Position numbers and translations under genes: made by a program
Shown here: positions 1-12,660 of the stretch, one piece after another
Layout of the letters: each line of letters opens with the position of its first letter
Position numbering within the stretch: position 1 is the stretch's first letter
Notes under the pieces: model-generated
What the model saw: only the letters and a program-made list of their open reading frames with translations
Databases searched by the model: none
What the model was told of the DNA's origin: nothing
From: Bugula neritina
Lineage: Eukaryota > Bryozoa > Gymnolaemata > Cheilostomatida > Bugulidae
DNA length: 60,000 bases
Assembly: GCA_964035545.1 (NCBI GenBank)
Contig: OZ037765.1
Location: 19,154,698 to 19,214,697 of the forward strand
Reading direction: 5' to 3'

Positions 1-1110
1 AACAATCCTTTCATAATGTTCTGGGGGTGGTGCATCAATATAGGCTGTTGTCACCTTTCGCCAAATGGCTGCCTGATAATCTGCTCTTTTTAAGCGCAAA
101 TTTAAATCATCTTTTCTTGGAGGCAAACAGTATTGAGTTATTTTAGACGGTGAACAAAATACAGTGTATATCGGGCATCATCTATATTTGAATTTCCTGC
201 TCCATAAAGTTTATAGACAAGTTGTTCTACTTCAGCCGCTGTAATGGCTTACAGCTTGAAATACTTCCCGAGGTGTTCAAAGCTTCTCATACATTCGGAA
301 CATTTTCTCAAGAGAGAGTAGGCTGCGCGCTATCCTTTTCCATAAAAAGCACTATATAGTCGAATCACAACTTGTTAAAGCATGAAATCTAGTAAGTGTT
401 GCACACAATCGCCGTCCGGATTTATTTGCTGCAATGTTGATTATATATTCAAATACCTAATATGATTATGGTTTCCTCCCAGATAGACGCTATTTTTATT
501 TTGTTACCATATGTATTGATTGCTAAATAGCTAATATGCTAATAGCTATAGTAGCTAACATGAATTATCTAGAATAATATTCTATTATTTTCACAAATTT
601 GTGTGGGACAAAAAGTAGTAATGCATTAATAATAGACACTATCTTTAAGTGATACTTCTTAACAAAATATCTTTTCAAACAACAGGCAAGATGTATAAAA
701 TATACAAAATTAATAAGTTAATGCGGATCAAAGGAATTTATTTATGTGCTAAATAACAAGCAATTGATCCAAGTTTATTTAATTATACAAATATTTAAAT
801 AATATTAAAATAAGTTGCACATGAAAATACATTTTACCAAAATAAATAACTAGCGTCTAAGTAGGAAATTTAGCCTAGCCTCTATCTGGCATGACACCAT
901 GATTACCATACCTGTGAAAAAATATAATTGGTAAGAAGGTAATGTTTTGCAAATAGCGAGACTTAGGATGAAAACATCAGTGTCTTGAGATTTGATTATT
1001 ACACGTGGGCTTATGGTGTTCATAAGATATTTTGCACTTAACAAAGTTTGTGTACCTGCTTCCTCATGATCTAATTGTAAACATTTGAGTTCTGCTTTTT
1101 TAAAAATTCC
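1..1110 (-). pseudogene. C-terminal remnant of a large transposon-associated protein
   Basis: Two protein-like blocks survive on the minus strand in broken frames. The upstream block (about 1080-900) reads DHEEAGTQTLLSAKY, then PRVIIKSQDTDVFILSLA, then YFFTG. The downstream block (about 235-1) reads VYKLYGAGNSNIDDARYTLY, a stop, then LPPRKDD and RLKRADYQAAIW. From memory these match, in order, a large uncharacterised protein family scattered through sponge, cnidarian and mollusc genomes (pattern EEADT...SPDTDV...LPP...RANYQAAIW). The roughly 470 bp between the blocks is AT-rich and not recognisable, so it is decayed or holds an insertion. The DTDV-type motif resembles PIN/FEN-like nuclease cores, which is inference only. 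Other parts of the same family occur at 31625-33600. The fragment continues off the left edge. Confidence 0.6.
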
Positions 1111-1837
1111 ACCATGTTCAAAACATTCTAGCTGAATGCAATTTTATTTGGTATGCAACAACTATAATAATAAGATTGTTCTCTCAAATATTTATACTCC
1201 ATGTTTAACACAAAAATGCACCAGTCTCAAACTCAGCTTGTTTTATTTGCTGATGAGAAATTATTATTTTTGTGACAAATGGCACACATAAGAAAAGTAC
1301 ATGCCTATGATCTTTAAATAAGGCAGTTCAAGATCATTTTTCTTATGGATGGCTTAAATATAACCATATATATTTTAAATTATAGGGAAGTTTTAGGATA
1401 TTTCTTCTGTAACTATAACTGAGCTAAATTGACTCTAGAGTCATTATACCAAGATAGTCTAAAAATATGCATTTTAACCAATATCATTGTTTTAAAAACC
1501 AAATTGCTTATTTATATATAGTTCAGCTCAAATTTATTGGCAAAGCTCAATCATACACATTTAAAACATTATTTTCCGGAGTCCAGACCAACCTGCCCAT
1601 GCTTCTCATAACTTTTTTGTAAAAATAGTTATTATAATAAAAATCGTGAAGAAAATCATTATCAGACACAGATTTACTTATAATTCGGCTTTTTTATAGC
1701 TGATCAATAATAATGTTTGCCTTATAACTAGAAAACCCATTCCTTTGCTTGTTTTCGTCGATATAGTCCACTTTTTTTCAGATGTTTTCACAAGAAAATC
1801 ACTAAAATTAAACTCAGAGAAGTGAAAAACACATCTA

Positions 1838-2200
1838 TGTTTATCTGCAAAAGTTTTTGCTTGTATATATAATAAACTAGCTTCAATAATTTCAAGATAA
1901 TATTTAATGAATTTGGCCAAAGTTGTGGGGAAACAACTCCTGTAAAATTTTAAAGAGCTTTTGTGACTAACTGGGTGGACAGAAAAAATTAGAGTTTTTA
2001 TAACAGAAAAGTGAACAGAGTATCTATAATTATCAGCAAAATTATTTTGCTTATATAAAATAAATTAGCTTGAATAATTCCAAGATATTTAGCCAACTCA
2101 CAAAAACGTTAAGAAAAGACAACTCCTGATTCATTTTTAAAGTTTGAAGCGCTTTTGTGGCTAACTGGGTGCACAGAACAGTCTAGAGTTTTCACAGATT
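1838..2200. repeat. Diverged tandem duplication, about 185-bp unit
   Basis: The stretch 1840-2010 is repeated at about 2028-2198. Shared landmarks in the same order are GCTTATATA-type runs before 'aataatttcaagatat' / 'aataattccaagatat', 'acaactcctg' (1934 and 2119), and 'ctaactgggtg' (1968 and 2161). The copies differ by many substitutions and small indels, so the duplication is old. No coding content is seen. The remainder of 1111-2471 is AT-rich sequence in which I see no gene. Confidence 0.55.
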
Positions 2201-2471
2201 AATTAGGATCCTTCAAACTCCCCATTTCTAAAAAAGTTGTGTGGCCACCCCTCGGAGTGTAATGAGTGAAAGATAATTGGAGGTTACTTCTAGACTATAT
2301 AGTTGTATAATTTTGTGTAAATATAAGCAAAAACATTAATTGATTTGAACAATGCATAAAAGCCTTTAAAAAAGTTGTGGAGAATAAAATTGTAAACAGG
2401 TTAACGCTACTCTTGAATTTTGTTTCACCATGCTTTACAAATATTTGAACTACTGGTATTGATGAACTTAC

Positions 2472-5400
2472 TCCTAGGTTAGAGTTCACCAAGCATAAGG
2501 CATTAGCCATGCCCTTGTGTGGATGTGCAATGCACTTTGGTTTACCAGTACTACCCTGTAACAATAAAGCACAAAGCAACCTGATTATGAGTTATAGCTA
2601 GAAATTTGAATTTTCAGCACTTTTCCTTTTGAAAAAAAATTGTATCTGAGGGTTATTTATTTTTCGAAATCATTTAATCATCACGTCATTTTTAAAATAT
2701 TAGTGGATTTTAAAAGAAATAAATACATAGCTATCAGCTCTAAACTAAAATCCAGCTGCTGAGTAATTATAAAAGCAAAAGAATTAATGCACATGGCTTA
2801 TATAATTGTTTAATAAAATTACCAAAATTATGTAACTATTTATAGCAAGTATATCGCATCTTATGAGCTTGGTTTAGAGAAGAAATAAATTTGCCTCAAG
2901 TAGAAAACTGCAAAAAATCTTTACTATAAGCTTGGAAGTTTAAAATTTAAACTTCCCAAATCAATTTAGTACAAATGCACTCAAAATTAATTATAAAACA
3001 AAACTGTTTAGGCATACAACCTAAAAACAGTATCTAAAGATAAAAGCTAATATATACACTGCTATAAAAACATTATATTAATACTGCGTAGTTAGAATGT
3101 CAGGGATTCTTCAAACAACTACTCCCCAAATTTTTATAATGTGAAAAATTAACTTGAAGTTGAAATTATTTTTTTTACAATGAGCTCTAGGAAATATTTA
3201 CTATTTACTATTGCATAATTATAAGTTCAATGGCCAAAACTCTAAGCACTTTTGAGCTGGTAGATTTTTCAATCAAATACAAACCGATGAAAAAATATGA
3301 TACAAAACATCTTCTGATTTCACACTTTTTCTAGCTTCTTGTAGTTGTTGATCAGATATTGACTCTCCATATTGTCTGAGTTTATCCAAGTTGTTTATAA
3401 ACTTCTGAGTTGGAGATCTGTCTTTGTATGAGTTGTCATAGAATATGTGTTTCACATCAGGTAGCCTTGAAAAAATGACTAAACTCTGTGATTATTTATA
3501 GAAACACGATGTATAGTTAACAGAAAACAGAAACTATTCCATCTCTGTTGAATATTATACAAAATATATTTTCATAAAAAACAAACATAAAATTGTTTCA
3601 CAATAAAGGCTTAAACATCATGATTTTTGCAGTGTTGAGTTAACCCAGCAGCTCTGTGGTGTAATAGTTCAGCGCATTTGCTTGCAGGCCAAAGGTCTGT
3701 GGTTCGAATCTTGGTGGGGGCAATTATTTTTCAAATTTAAGGAATTTTGTTTGCACAAGTAAGCATGAAACTGCTAAATGAGGCTAAAAAATATAAAGAA
3801 CTCTGTAGTTATTATGATGTGCCTATAATAAGTTTTAATAAAGATTTTCAACTTATATATGTAGTATAAAACTAAATAAATTCCTTTAGCTACAACATTT
3901 ATCAAAATCAAGCTTGAAAGCAAAACTGTTTTATTTTACAATAAAATATACAGTAAGTTCAAGTTTTAGGTCATTATAAGTGTATGCAAAAATGTTTCTT
4001 TTTAAAAAAGATTCGATACACTATCTTTATATGCAAGTTAGTTTAAGCAAGCGTACAAGATTAAATTGCTAAGAAATACGTTGTGCATGTATTACTTATG
4101 ATTTTACTACAATGTTATATATATTATATTGCCACTTATGTGAGCACTATAATAAACTTTTGCTGCTAAGCAACTATTTATTTTATAAATTGAATTTGAG
4201 TAAAAGTTTATAATAACTTTTAAGTAAAGTTCACTGTAATTAGCCTAATATGTCGGCTATCAATTGCATAGATCTGAGCAAATAAGTGCTATACATACTT
4301 AGATGAAGCAGGAAAATCTTGGCTATTACTAAATATGCTTGACAAAGCAGTGAATATAGAGCCAGCACTTCCTTCGCCAACAATTATAACTTTCGAATTC
4401 AGTACTGGAAGAACTTTCATGATTGCAGAATCAGCTGGATGGTACAGATAAGGATGCTGAAAATAAAACCATATAAGAAGAACTGTTAATTTGCTATTTC
4501 TTGTAACAAAATTAAACAAAACTAGTTGGACATTTCAAAATTTGCCCTGTGTCAATGAATGTTATATATAATGGAGAAATAAGTTGAAGAGTATCAATAC
4601 ATTTTAGACAGTGGGGGATTTAGCAATGGTGGTTATGCAATTTTCTAGCCGTATTTTTATTTTGTACAGATAAAATGATTGGGTCATATTCTGATTATGT
4701 ATGATATTTATAATTTATCAATTTTGTCAGTTTGCATAAAATAAACATAAAAGTAATGAGATTGCATTAAAATTGTATATACCATTAAAATCAATATTTT
4801 AAATATTCCTATAAATACAAGATCTGCCAAATAAATCAGACTATACAAATTTTGCAATCTAACTTTTTATAATATATATGGATACAGCCATGTATAAATA
4901 TATTTGAATATTCAATGAAGCAGAAAGTTTGGTTGACATATTTCATGCACAAAAATTGTTTTGTCAAAGTATTTTTAATCTATTTTGCTAAAAGATTGCA
5001 AAAATGATTTGTTGAGCAGCAAAGTTCTATGTTCTATAACTCATGATAATGTAACTTATGATTTAAGTTTTAATATGACTTAGAATTTTAACTTCTGTAA
5101 AAAAGGTTTAGTTTCAACTGCTAGCCTAAACCTTAGTGCTTTAGTGCACAGCATATTGATATTAAATGAGATATGAAATAGATTGTTTGTCAGACTCCAT
5201 ACCACTAATTTAAGCTCTATTAATTATAGTTGCATGGTTTAGTCAATAATATTTGGACTGAGTTTGCTACTAACTAGTAAAGAGCTTGACATGCATTACA
5301 ACACACATTTAATTAACTAACAATACAATACAACAACTCAAAAGGAATAAAAAAGAAATTAATAGTTGTTTAAAAACAATAGCCATTATCTGCTAGTAGC

Positions 5401-6972
5401 ATCTAAATAAATTTAGTAAATGACATTTAGGCCAACTTACTGCATACCCAATACCAACAGACACCGCAGCTGTAAACAGACAAGCAGCTTCTAGAGTTGG
5501 AACTCCAACTACTGTGAGAATATCTTCTCCAGGAATAAGTCCTAAGGCTAACAAACCTTTAGCATACTCATCAGCCTGAAATATTCAGATTGAATAATTT
5601 GAAAAGCTTTATTTATTGCTATATCACAATAATTATATGTGTCTAGTCAGAAAGGAATGTTACTGTTTAAATCAAGCTACTCTCTATAAAATTGAAAAGA
5701 TATATAAATCATATTCTTTAATATTTGCATGTGCAGCTAAATGAAAAATAGATGGCTGAAGTAAAACTAAGTAACTTTTGCTAACTTGAAATACAGATAA
5801 AATATAAAAAGTTATGCTTTTGATGTTAATATATATTATGTCTAACTTCAAACAAACAAGCATTTTACCAGTAAAATATTGATTGAGATATTATAGCTTG
5901 CCTCTTCTTTGAGGTAGGTGCAGTAAGTGAGAAGTTGAGAAAAGCCTGTGTTCTAGATTACAAAATGTAGCAAAAGAAATTATGTTCCCAAAAGAATTTC
6001 AAAAGGTGCCCCAAACCAGAATTTACAAAGAAATTTAAAGAACTTAGACTATCTCAGTTTCTCAACTATTGCTTTTTGATTAGAGCTACTAAATTTATTA
6101 CCAAAACGAACTGAACAAAAACTTTCACCGTGGAGTACTAAAGCACAAAAACCAATGATTCAAAAAATATGAGCAAGGTTGCAGCTCACTGCTTTCAATT
6201 TTTGAAGTTAAAAAGCTATCAGCAAGCCATGACTAGTAACCAACAATGATTAGACAGCATCACGTGATCAATCAAAATAAAATGGAATAATATAGTAATG
6301 CAAAATACATGTGCATAATCTACATTGCTCCTAAATGTCTTCTTTATTACCGTGTATATAATGCAGGTGCCATCACTTTAATGGTTAACTACTAGCACTA
6401 ACTAAAGTAATTGACTATATTATATTATGATACAACAATATATTATATTTTACAAACCATAAATTACTGGAAAGTGTCAATCTATGCTGGAGAAGTCTAG
6501 ACTAGTATTAAACAAAAATAGAAACACTGAAAGCATGATGCATGTACTTCTAAGTGCAGATGCCAATTTTGTAAAGGTTAATGAATTCCAACTGTAGCCT
6601 ATTTTTACTAAAAAAATAGGTCTAACGTGTCAATAATAAAATGCAGAAAGCAAAAACTAATTACTGTAGATGATTGATACCAGCAGAATTGAATGTCCAA
6701 ATGAAATTAAAACCACTCAAGCTTCAAGTACTAGTTGTACTAAAACAAGTTCAATGCCCTGCATCTAGTAACATCCTGTATCAATAAATTTAACATACCT
6801 TATCATAGACTTGACTAGCTGTCATTCTCTCCATAGTCTCTAAGTTAACCAACTCTCCATCACTTCCTTCCTTTCTGGCTTTCTCAAACAGTTGGTAAAG
6901 TACCAGATCTTCTTGTATTGGATGTTCAGGATCATGTGTGTTGACATAACTTTTAGTCAGGGGTTCAGACAT
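2472..6972 (-). CDS. AMP-binding (adenylate-forming) enzyme, acyl-CoA-synthetase-like, 5' part
   Basis: Five minus-strand coding exons join in frame: 6799-6972, 5441-5575, 4299-4456, 3285-3465 and 2472-2555, all with GT...AG introns. The start MSEPLTKSYVN (ATG at 6970-6972) has A at -3; a further in-frame ATG lies at 7005. A non-coding first exon is plausible upstream: a GTGAGT donor at about 7233 and a TCATTAG acceptor at about 6998. The N-terminal region (ADEYAKGLLALGLIPGED, then an alternating Val/Ala/Gly segment) is typical of the first subdomain of ANL enzymes. Exon 4 ends HIFSS and exon 5 opens GSTGKPK, together making the ATP-phosphate-binding loop (usual form TSGSTGxPKG). The usual Gly after PK is Cys here. 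The reaction would be acyl-adenylate formation from ATP and a carboxylate; the substrate cannot be told. Exon 5 ends at a GTAAGT donor (2471), so the gene continues past the left edge or has been broken by the remnant at 1-1110. Confidence 0.8.
2960..3120. repeat. Dispersed repeat fragment shared with the hAT element at 36111-37815
   Basis: This intronic stretch aligns with 36798-36955: both carry 'aattnattataaaacaaaa' followed by 'tgtttaggcat', then 'acctaaaaacagtat' / 'accttaaaacggtat', and end in 'gtcagggattcttcaa'. It is therefore a fragment of the interior of that mobile-element family, lying in the last visible intron of the AMP-binding gene. I cannot define its ends as an insertion. 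Confidence 0.5.
3651..3722 (+). repeat. tRNA-Cys-like sequence (pseudo-tRNA or SINE head)
   Basis: An A-box-like TGGTGTAATAG and a B-box GGTTCGAATCT are correctly spaced. The anticodon loop reads TTGCAGG, giving anticodon GCA (Cys) with T33 and a purine at 37, flanked by TTTG/CAAA pairing. The T stem and two acceptor pairs do not pair well, so a functional tRNA is unlikely. It lies in an intron of the AMP-binding gene, in the opposite orientation. Confidence 0.4.
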
Positions 6973-7321
6973 TTTTTCAGCTTGAAGTTTTATTCTAATG
7001 ACCAAAAGATAATAGCTTTTGAAGTGTATTATAAGATTTAAAGCAAGTTGAAAAGATTAATATTAATAATTAAGTTTTCTAAAACAATTTTATAACCTGA
7101 TATAGCAAAATCAAAATTTAAAAACACAGCTGTAGGCCTATCTTGAGTTATCATGCAGTCAGTATAATCAAGATGTATTAAATTAGTTTCAAGAAACAGA
7201 AAAATTCCAAAATACAAGCCCTGTGTACTCACTGAATTCACACGGTTACTCTACGATCAACTTAGCCTGCGTAAGACATTACCATTATTTTTATAGCTAC
7301 TGTACAGAATAGGTGTTATAT

Positions 7322-8039
7322 TGTAATAATTTTATGCGTAGAATGTTATGATTCGCTGCATGCAATTATTGGTGTGGGTTGTTAGCTGATGGAACACAGT
7401 GACTCTTTGTAGGAGGGTATTTATGCACAATAAATAAGAAACGTAATACTCACAATCCCCTTTATTTTACTCCATAATATATATAAATCCAAAAATAGCA
7501 GTTAGGGAGGACAACTCCTTACATGTATGGAAAACTTACTAGTAAACTGATAAACAAAGTATAAGATAATTAACTAAGTGTGTTATTGTCCTGGCTTGGT
7601 AGCTCCGAGATGTGTCCTGTTGTGCTGCTGGCTGAAGACTGACTCTACTGTGTTGAGGGCCTCCTTTTATACGTTGGGAAACATTCCCACCAGAATGTTC
7701 CGAGCGAATTCGAGGGAATTCGCTCGAATCGCAGGGGATTCGCAGGGCTAGAATAAAGGAATCGCTCGAATCGAGCGAACTTCGCAGGGAAATCCCGGTT
7801 ATCTTGATTATATAAGTGTTCCTGTGAGCCGTCAGAAACAATAGCTAATCCAGTCACGTCGGTAGTAATAAGTAGCTGGGAATAATAGCTAATCCTATCA
7901 TTGCCAACATAACACTTAGCTGTTACAATACTATGGCTATGTAATGATGTATATCTAAGAAAACACGCATTCCATGGGAATGAAGATAATAATAGTAAGG
8001 GGAATACAAGCATTAGTTACTATACACAATTTTACCACA
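7322..8039 (-). repeat. Solo LTR with ATAT target duplication
   Basis: The 718-bp segment starts TGTAATAA and ends TTACCACA on the plus strand (TG...CA with imperfect terminal inversion), and is flanked by ATAT at 7318-7321 and 8040-8043. Read on the minus strand it has an LTR layout: a CpG-rich U3 with inverted CGAGCGAATTC / GAATTCGCTCG arms (about 7696-7721), a TATA box (TATAAAAGG, around 7663-7671), and an AATAAA polyadenylation signal at about 7459-7465. There is no internal retrotransposon region beside it, so it is called a solo LTR. The 4-bp duplication is low-complexity, so the exact ends are less secure than the LTR call. Confidence 0.55.
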
Positions 8040-8400
8040 ATATTATGTCATGTACTCTTTTGACTAGCTAACTAAATAATACATATTGACTCTTTTGCGC
8101 CCACTGAATTATACGCCACACATAGATAACAGTAAACTGCAAACTACAGTTTTTAAGCTACCGTGAAATTTATTTTGGTAAAGCTCGCAAGAAGTATGTG
8201 AAAACAGGTTATTGTTAGATCACTTCTAGCTGTGACAGGATGAAGCAGGCATTTTCCTGTCACATCTCTAATTGCAGCTGTCAACTTGATACTGCAGTAG
8301 CCGTATTGAGTTGCAGGCAGTTTAAATTAACAAACGTATTCACATATCTAGGAAAGTATAGTAGGAAATATATTTCCTACTATATTAATAGGGCAATAGC

Positions 8401-10189
8401 CAGGGATGTAGTGGCAAAATTATTCTTGGCCATACTCTCAGGCCGGGGGTCCAGGGGGCCGCCCAGGCCCCCGGCGGGGTCCGGGGCAGCGCCCCGGCCG
8501 CCGAAGCCCTCAGAGCGATTCTGATGCAAATTTATGCAATTTAAAGCCATTTGAATTTTAATTCTTCTGAAAAAAATCTGTGTTGAAATGTGCACCTCAC
8601 TATTATTTTCATACCATACCAGCTACATGACGACTGGGCATTGCTGCAAACTATATAAATATTCAGTATTGTCCCATACCTGTTGACTGTAATTTTAAAT
8701 GTAGTCTTACTCAACAGACACTAAGTCCAACCTGTACAGAAAAATTTCTGAAGATCTCAAAAAGATGGAAGGATAGAGGCAGGTAACAAGTTCTCTCCAA
8801 ATGCAACCTGATTACTTTAAATAACTAATACACTGACGTGCACAGAAAAAGAATTATAGATCAGAAAAGATTGCAAATCAGAAAATGTGTGTTGGTTATT
8901 TATAAAAAGCAATTTGAATTGATAACTCATTGGCAAGCAGAAATTGGTTGAAAACCTATTTGGAGTTTATTAGAGTACTAGTCTAATCCATAAGGAGATA
9001 CCACCACACCTCCTTACACACAATAAAGCACACCAAAGAAGAGTATGTTAACTTGGTTTTAAAATTAAACCCCTGAGCTTTCACTAAACACATCAAGGAA
9101 ATATACCCCAAAAGAACAAATTTGACAGGTTTAACATGTGTTAACCTAGAAGATGATTAAATGTAAAGCCAGAGTTGGTACAATCAAACATAAAAGATTA
9201 CTTATGGTGGTGTACAGTTTGCAAAACCTTATTGCATTGATAATTAACATGCAATAGCGCTAGGTTTTCGACCAAAATGTGGATATTATAGTACCTGTAG
9301 ACCTCAGTGATAAATTTTCATTAACCTCTCCTGCACACCTGGTACTCTTTCCTGAATACATTTTGATTTTATTTCTGGATTTCATGTTGGTTTTTTTCCA
9401 AATTTCATTGCTTATTGACAAAATGCAAGTCCACAAAAGATAGATAAGGGCAACTTTCTAGCTGTCACTGCCTTGCTGAGGCCACATTATTGGTATATTA
9501 TAAGAATTCAGTCCTGCCAAATAAAACCATACTTTATTGTGCTAGAATTAGAATTTAAAAACTATGTTTTAGACCTTCCTATTTCCCAGAGCACCTGCTT
9601 TTTCGAATTTTCAATATTTTTTTTTGCAAGGTTATAGACAAAAATCTACTATTTTTGGCCAATTTTACCTGAAGTTTATTTTCCAATCCCTGCCAAATAT
9701 CTCAGCAGAAAAGCATAGTATTTGAATAGAACAAACACTGTTGGAATCCTGAGAAATTTATGCATAACTGCTATTTTTATCTTTTCAATAGCCTTCATAG
9801 ATTTTCTACAAATTAGTGATTTATACACCGAAAATGAAATATTTTTTCCCTAGTAATCACCAATGCACAGCACTTCGCGCTTCAGTGAATACGTAGAGAT
9901 GAGAAGATGAAATGTTGATAGCTGCTTATTATTCATAGTGTAATCTCAGGCTAAACAATCACAAGTAGGCAACACGCATGCCACCCACATAGCATTAACA
10001 AAACAAGAACTTAAACTAGATTGTGAGCGAAATTTATGATATTCTCAGTGAGGATGCCCTAACTATCCTGTGCACTAATCATCAGTAACACTTTCAAAAA
10101 TATGCCCATACGGGCGTATGGCCAAGAACAGCCTATTTTCTTCTAGGCCATACGGCGTATGGGACCGTATGGGTACCACTACATCCCTG
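8401..10189. mobile_element. Non-autonomous hAT-type DNA transposon (copy 1)
   Basis: The element opens CAGGGATGTAGTGG and closes with its inverse CCACTACATCCCTG. A perfect 8-bp target duplication GCAATAGC flanks it (8393-8400 and 10190-10197). The CAGGG terminus and 8-bp duplication are hAT hallmarks. It is 1789 bp and I see no transposase. TTCTTGGCCATAC is shared by both subterminal regions (about 8424-8436 and, inverted, near 10120-10130). At the right end several CCATACG/CGTATGG palindromic repeats (10107-10170) look like subterminal transposase-binding repeats. Its right half is homologous to the interior of the hAT element at 36111-37815, although the termini differ. Confidence 0.85.
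8441..8505. other. GC-rich double hairpin inside hAT copy 1
   Basis: A sharply GC-rich island in otherwise AT-rich DNA. It contains two perfect inverted repeats: GGGGGCC-gccca-GGCCCCC and, just downstream, CCGGGGC-agc-GCCCCGG. It lies 40 bp inside the left terminus of the hAT element and has no counterpart at the right end. An open frame crosses it, but the translation is low-complexity and not believed. Confidence 0.6.
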
Positions 10190-10197
10190 GCAATAGC

Positions 10198-12582
10198 TAT
10201 ATGCATGCTTGCAGCTATACTATAATGTTTCAAGAACTAAGCTCTGCTAGAAAGATGCTTCCTAAATACTCACGCATATTATTATAAGTATATAATTTAA
10301 TTAATAATGCTGATCCCCAACTTTATTTTCTTCACTCATAAAAGGATGGGGTTTACCGCAGTTGTACAGATGCAATGTTAAACTCAAAAACTGATATATT
10401 ATCAACTGCTTATACATCAGCTGCAATATCTTCTAACTGCTGAGCACAACAGAAGAAGAAATGAAGCTGGAAAATTGAAGTTTCTCTGCGTATATAACCA
10501 ATAATTGGTACACTTTAGTAACAGATTTGTTTTGTAAAATTTATTTTCAAAAAATATGTTTGGCTCAAAACAAACCGCTACTTAATTTTTAGTCTTATAT
10601 AATTACCCCATGCAATGGTAAAAATAATAGTAGACAACTAAATAATTATTGTCTTAAGTTCTCATTTCAACTATTTCTTAAATAAAACAGCATGAGTCTA
10701 TAACTAATTAATTATAAAATATAGTAATATTATGCAGTTTGAGACTTTTAAATATTAGTCTCCATGTCTTAGTTATAACTATATACGTATTATACAGACC
10801 AAACATAGGCCAAATTTCAGCTGCACTCTTAATTGACAAGCTACTTCAACTATAATAAGTAATAGGTTACAGTAAATGTAGCCAAGTTATATCTTATAAG
10901 ATAAAGAAAGCAATATTTCATAAATAAAGTTTGAATTTAGCTAAGAGATGGGTTAAGAACCACCACTAATGTGCGTCAGTTAAGTAATGTTTCCCATTTT
11001 TTAGTAATCTATACAAGTTAATTTGAATAGTAATAGTACTTGTATATAGTTAGTTTTCATTCAGAATATCTAAAATTATTTTTTGCAAGTTAGTTTTGAC
11101 GTTACACATATATCCAATTACAATTTCTTTAATACATTAGTTTTATTTCAAAGTAATATCTATATTTGAGACAATGCAAGAAATAGAGCAAAACCTGAAA
11201 TTTATATGTTGATATCACTTCGAAGTTTGAAAATGCTAATGTGCATATTATGCATATCTTTTACTAAACTATATAATATATAACTGAAATTACTGTGTAT
11301 TGGCCCACACAAACACATTTAAGATAGTACTTGCACATAAATTGTATAGAAAACATAACTTACCTTTAAATTGAAGCTTCAGGGCTCAGTCATGTGATAG
11401 CTGTTAGTGAGCTAGCAAACAATAGCTCATGCCTTTTTATAATGAACTGCAGTTTCATCACAGTAGTGTACCAGCACTTTAGCATATAGTCTACAATGTG
11501 CATTCCTGTATCAAATTTGATCATAACACGTTACATGACACTTCTTTCGCAATAAACCCCAATTAGCAAACAATACAAAAAATAATTAAAATCATCATTT
11601 TTGTTCTAGGTATTTTATGTTAAAATGAAAGTTTTTTCTGTTACTACTTTATTTAAATAGCTATATAAAAATTGTCAAAAACTATTTTTAAAAAAAATTG
11701 GTATATAAACAATTTCTATGCCTAAAATTATTACATCAGTTGTCAAAATATTAGCAAAAACATTCTGCAAGTTTTGTTGTATACTATTTGAACCAGAGAA
11801 ATGGCTTTTAAATGTTTCTTTTATTATTTTTTTAAAGCTAAATACTGGGGAGGTTTCCTGAAGTTACTAGGGTAGGACTCTACTAATAAAAATATTTATT
11901 TTAGATTATGCTATCAGTCTGATATGAAAGGTGAGTTTTTAGGCTAGTGAAGTGCATATATTGACAGTGCATGAGTTAATGCTTTCTAACTAAGAATGTC
12001 TTTTAAGAATTTCACCATAATAAATATCAAGCAAAAATGCTTTTATATAAAAGACTAATTTTCTATTTAAGCAAAAGTAGTATATGGTACTGATTAACAT
12101 GCAGTACTAACGTGTTCAAAAAGACACATTATCTGTATTTGGTAACCTGGTATATCGAGTGCTTATGACTAAAATACTCTCTGCCGAGTATATAGGTGGT
12201 GTTTCACTAGTTTTTTTATACTCATTAAACACATCTTGTACTTTATATATATACATATGTACACATGTTGACACAATGTAATCTGACATTGACTCTTGTA
12301 TAGTATATTTAGTAGAGAGATTATAACTCCAACTTTCAGTTGTCCGATCAAGCATAGCAACATGCCATGCATCCTTAAATTTATTTCTAAATTTGTGTAG
12401 TTTTAAAATTAATAATGGTGCATAATATTGCATTTACATTCATACATATATGCTGATTTACATGTATGTTGATGCATGTATACATATGTGCATCTGTGTG
12501 AGTGTGTGTGCATCTCTTATAACTAAAGGGTTTATTACTAACTTGAAATAGTATTCAGCTTAGTAATTGATCAGGCAGGTGC
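10198..12582. other. AT-rich intergenic region without recognised genes
   Basis: No recognisable exon, repeat boundary or RNA gene was found on either strand. A 105-codon open frame on the minus strand (12116-12433) has no recognisable similarity and no splice-supported neighbours, so it is not annotated as a gene. Confidence 0.5.
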
Positions 12583-12652
12583 TTGTGTGTGATTGTGTGC
12601 AATTGTGTGTGATTGTGTGTGATTGTGTGTGATTGTGCGTGTATGTGTGTGT
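12583..12652. repeat. GT-rich minisatellite, 10-bp unit
   Basis: TGTGTGTGAT-type units are repeated about six times with small changes, ending in GTGCGTGTATGTGTGTG. It directly precedes a LINE 3' fragment. Confidence 0.8.
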
Positions 12653-12660
12653 AATATAAA

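Noticed and set aside
3651-3722. Functional tRNA-Cys gene
   Set aside because: Anticodon and A/B boxes are good, but the T stem and part of the acceptor stem do not pair.
7539-8013. Two long minus-strand frames (100 and 122 codons) suggesting a small membrane protein
   Set aside because: They lie wholly inside an LTR-like segment with TATA and AATAAA signals and bounded by TG...CA; no domain or splice support.
8240-8595. Overlapping frames on both strands across the GC-rich island
   Set aside because: Translations are Gly/Pro/Arg low-complexity produced by the hairpins at an hAT end.
12116-12433. 105-codon minus-strand open frame
   Set aside because: No recognisable domain, no neighbouring exons, no paralogue in the duplicated units; length is possible by chance.
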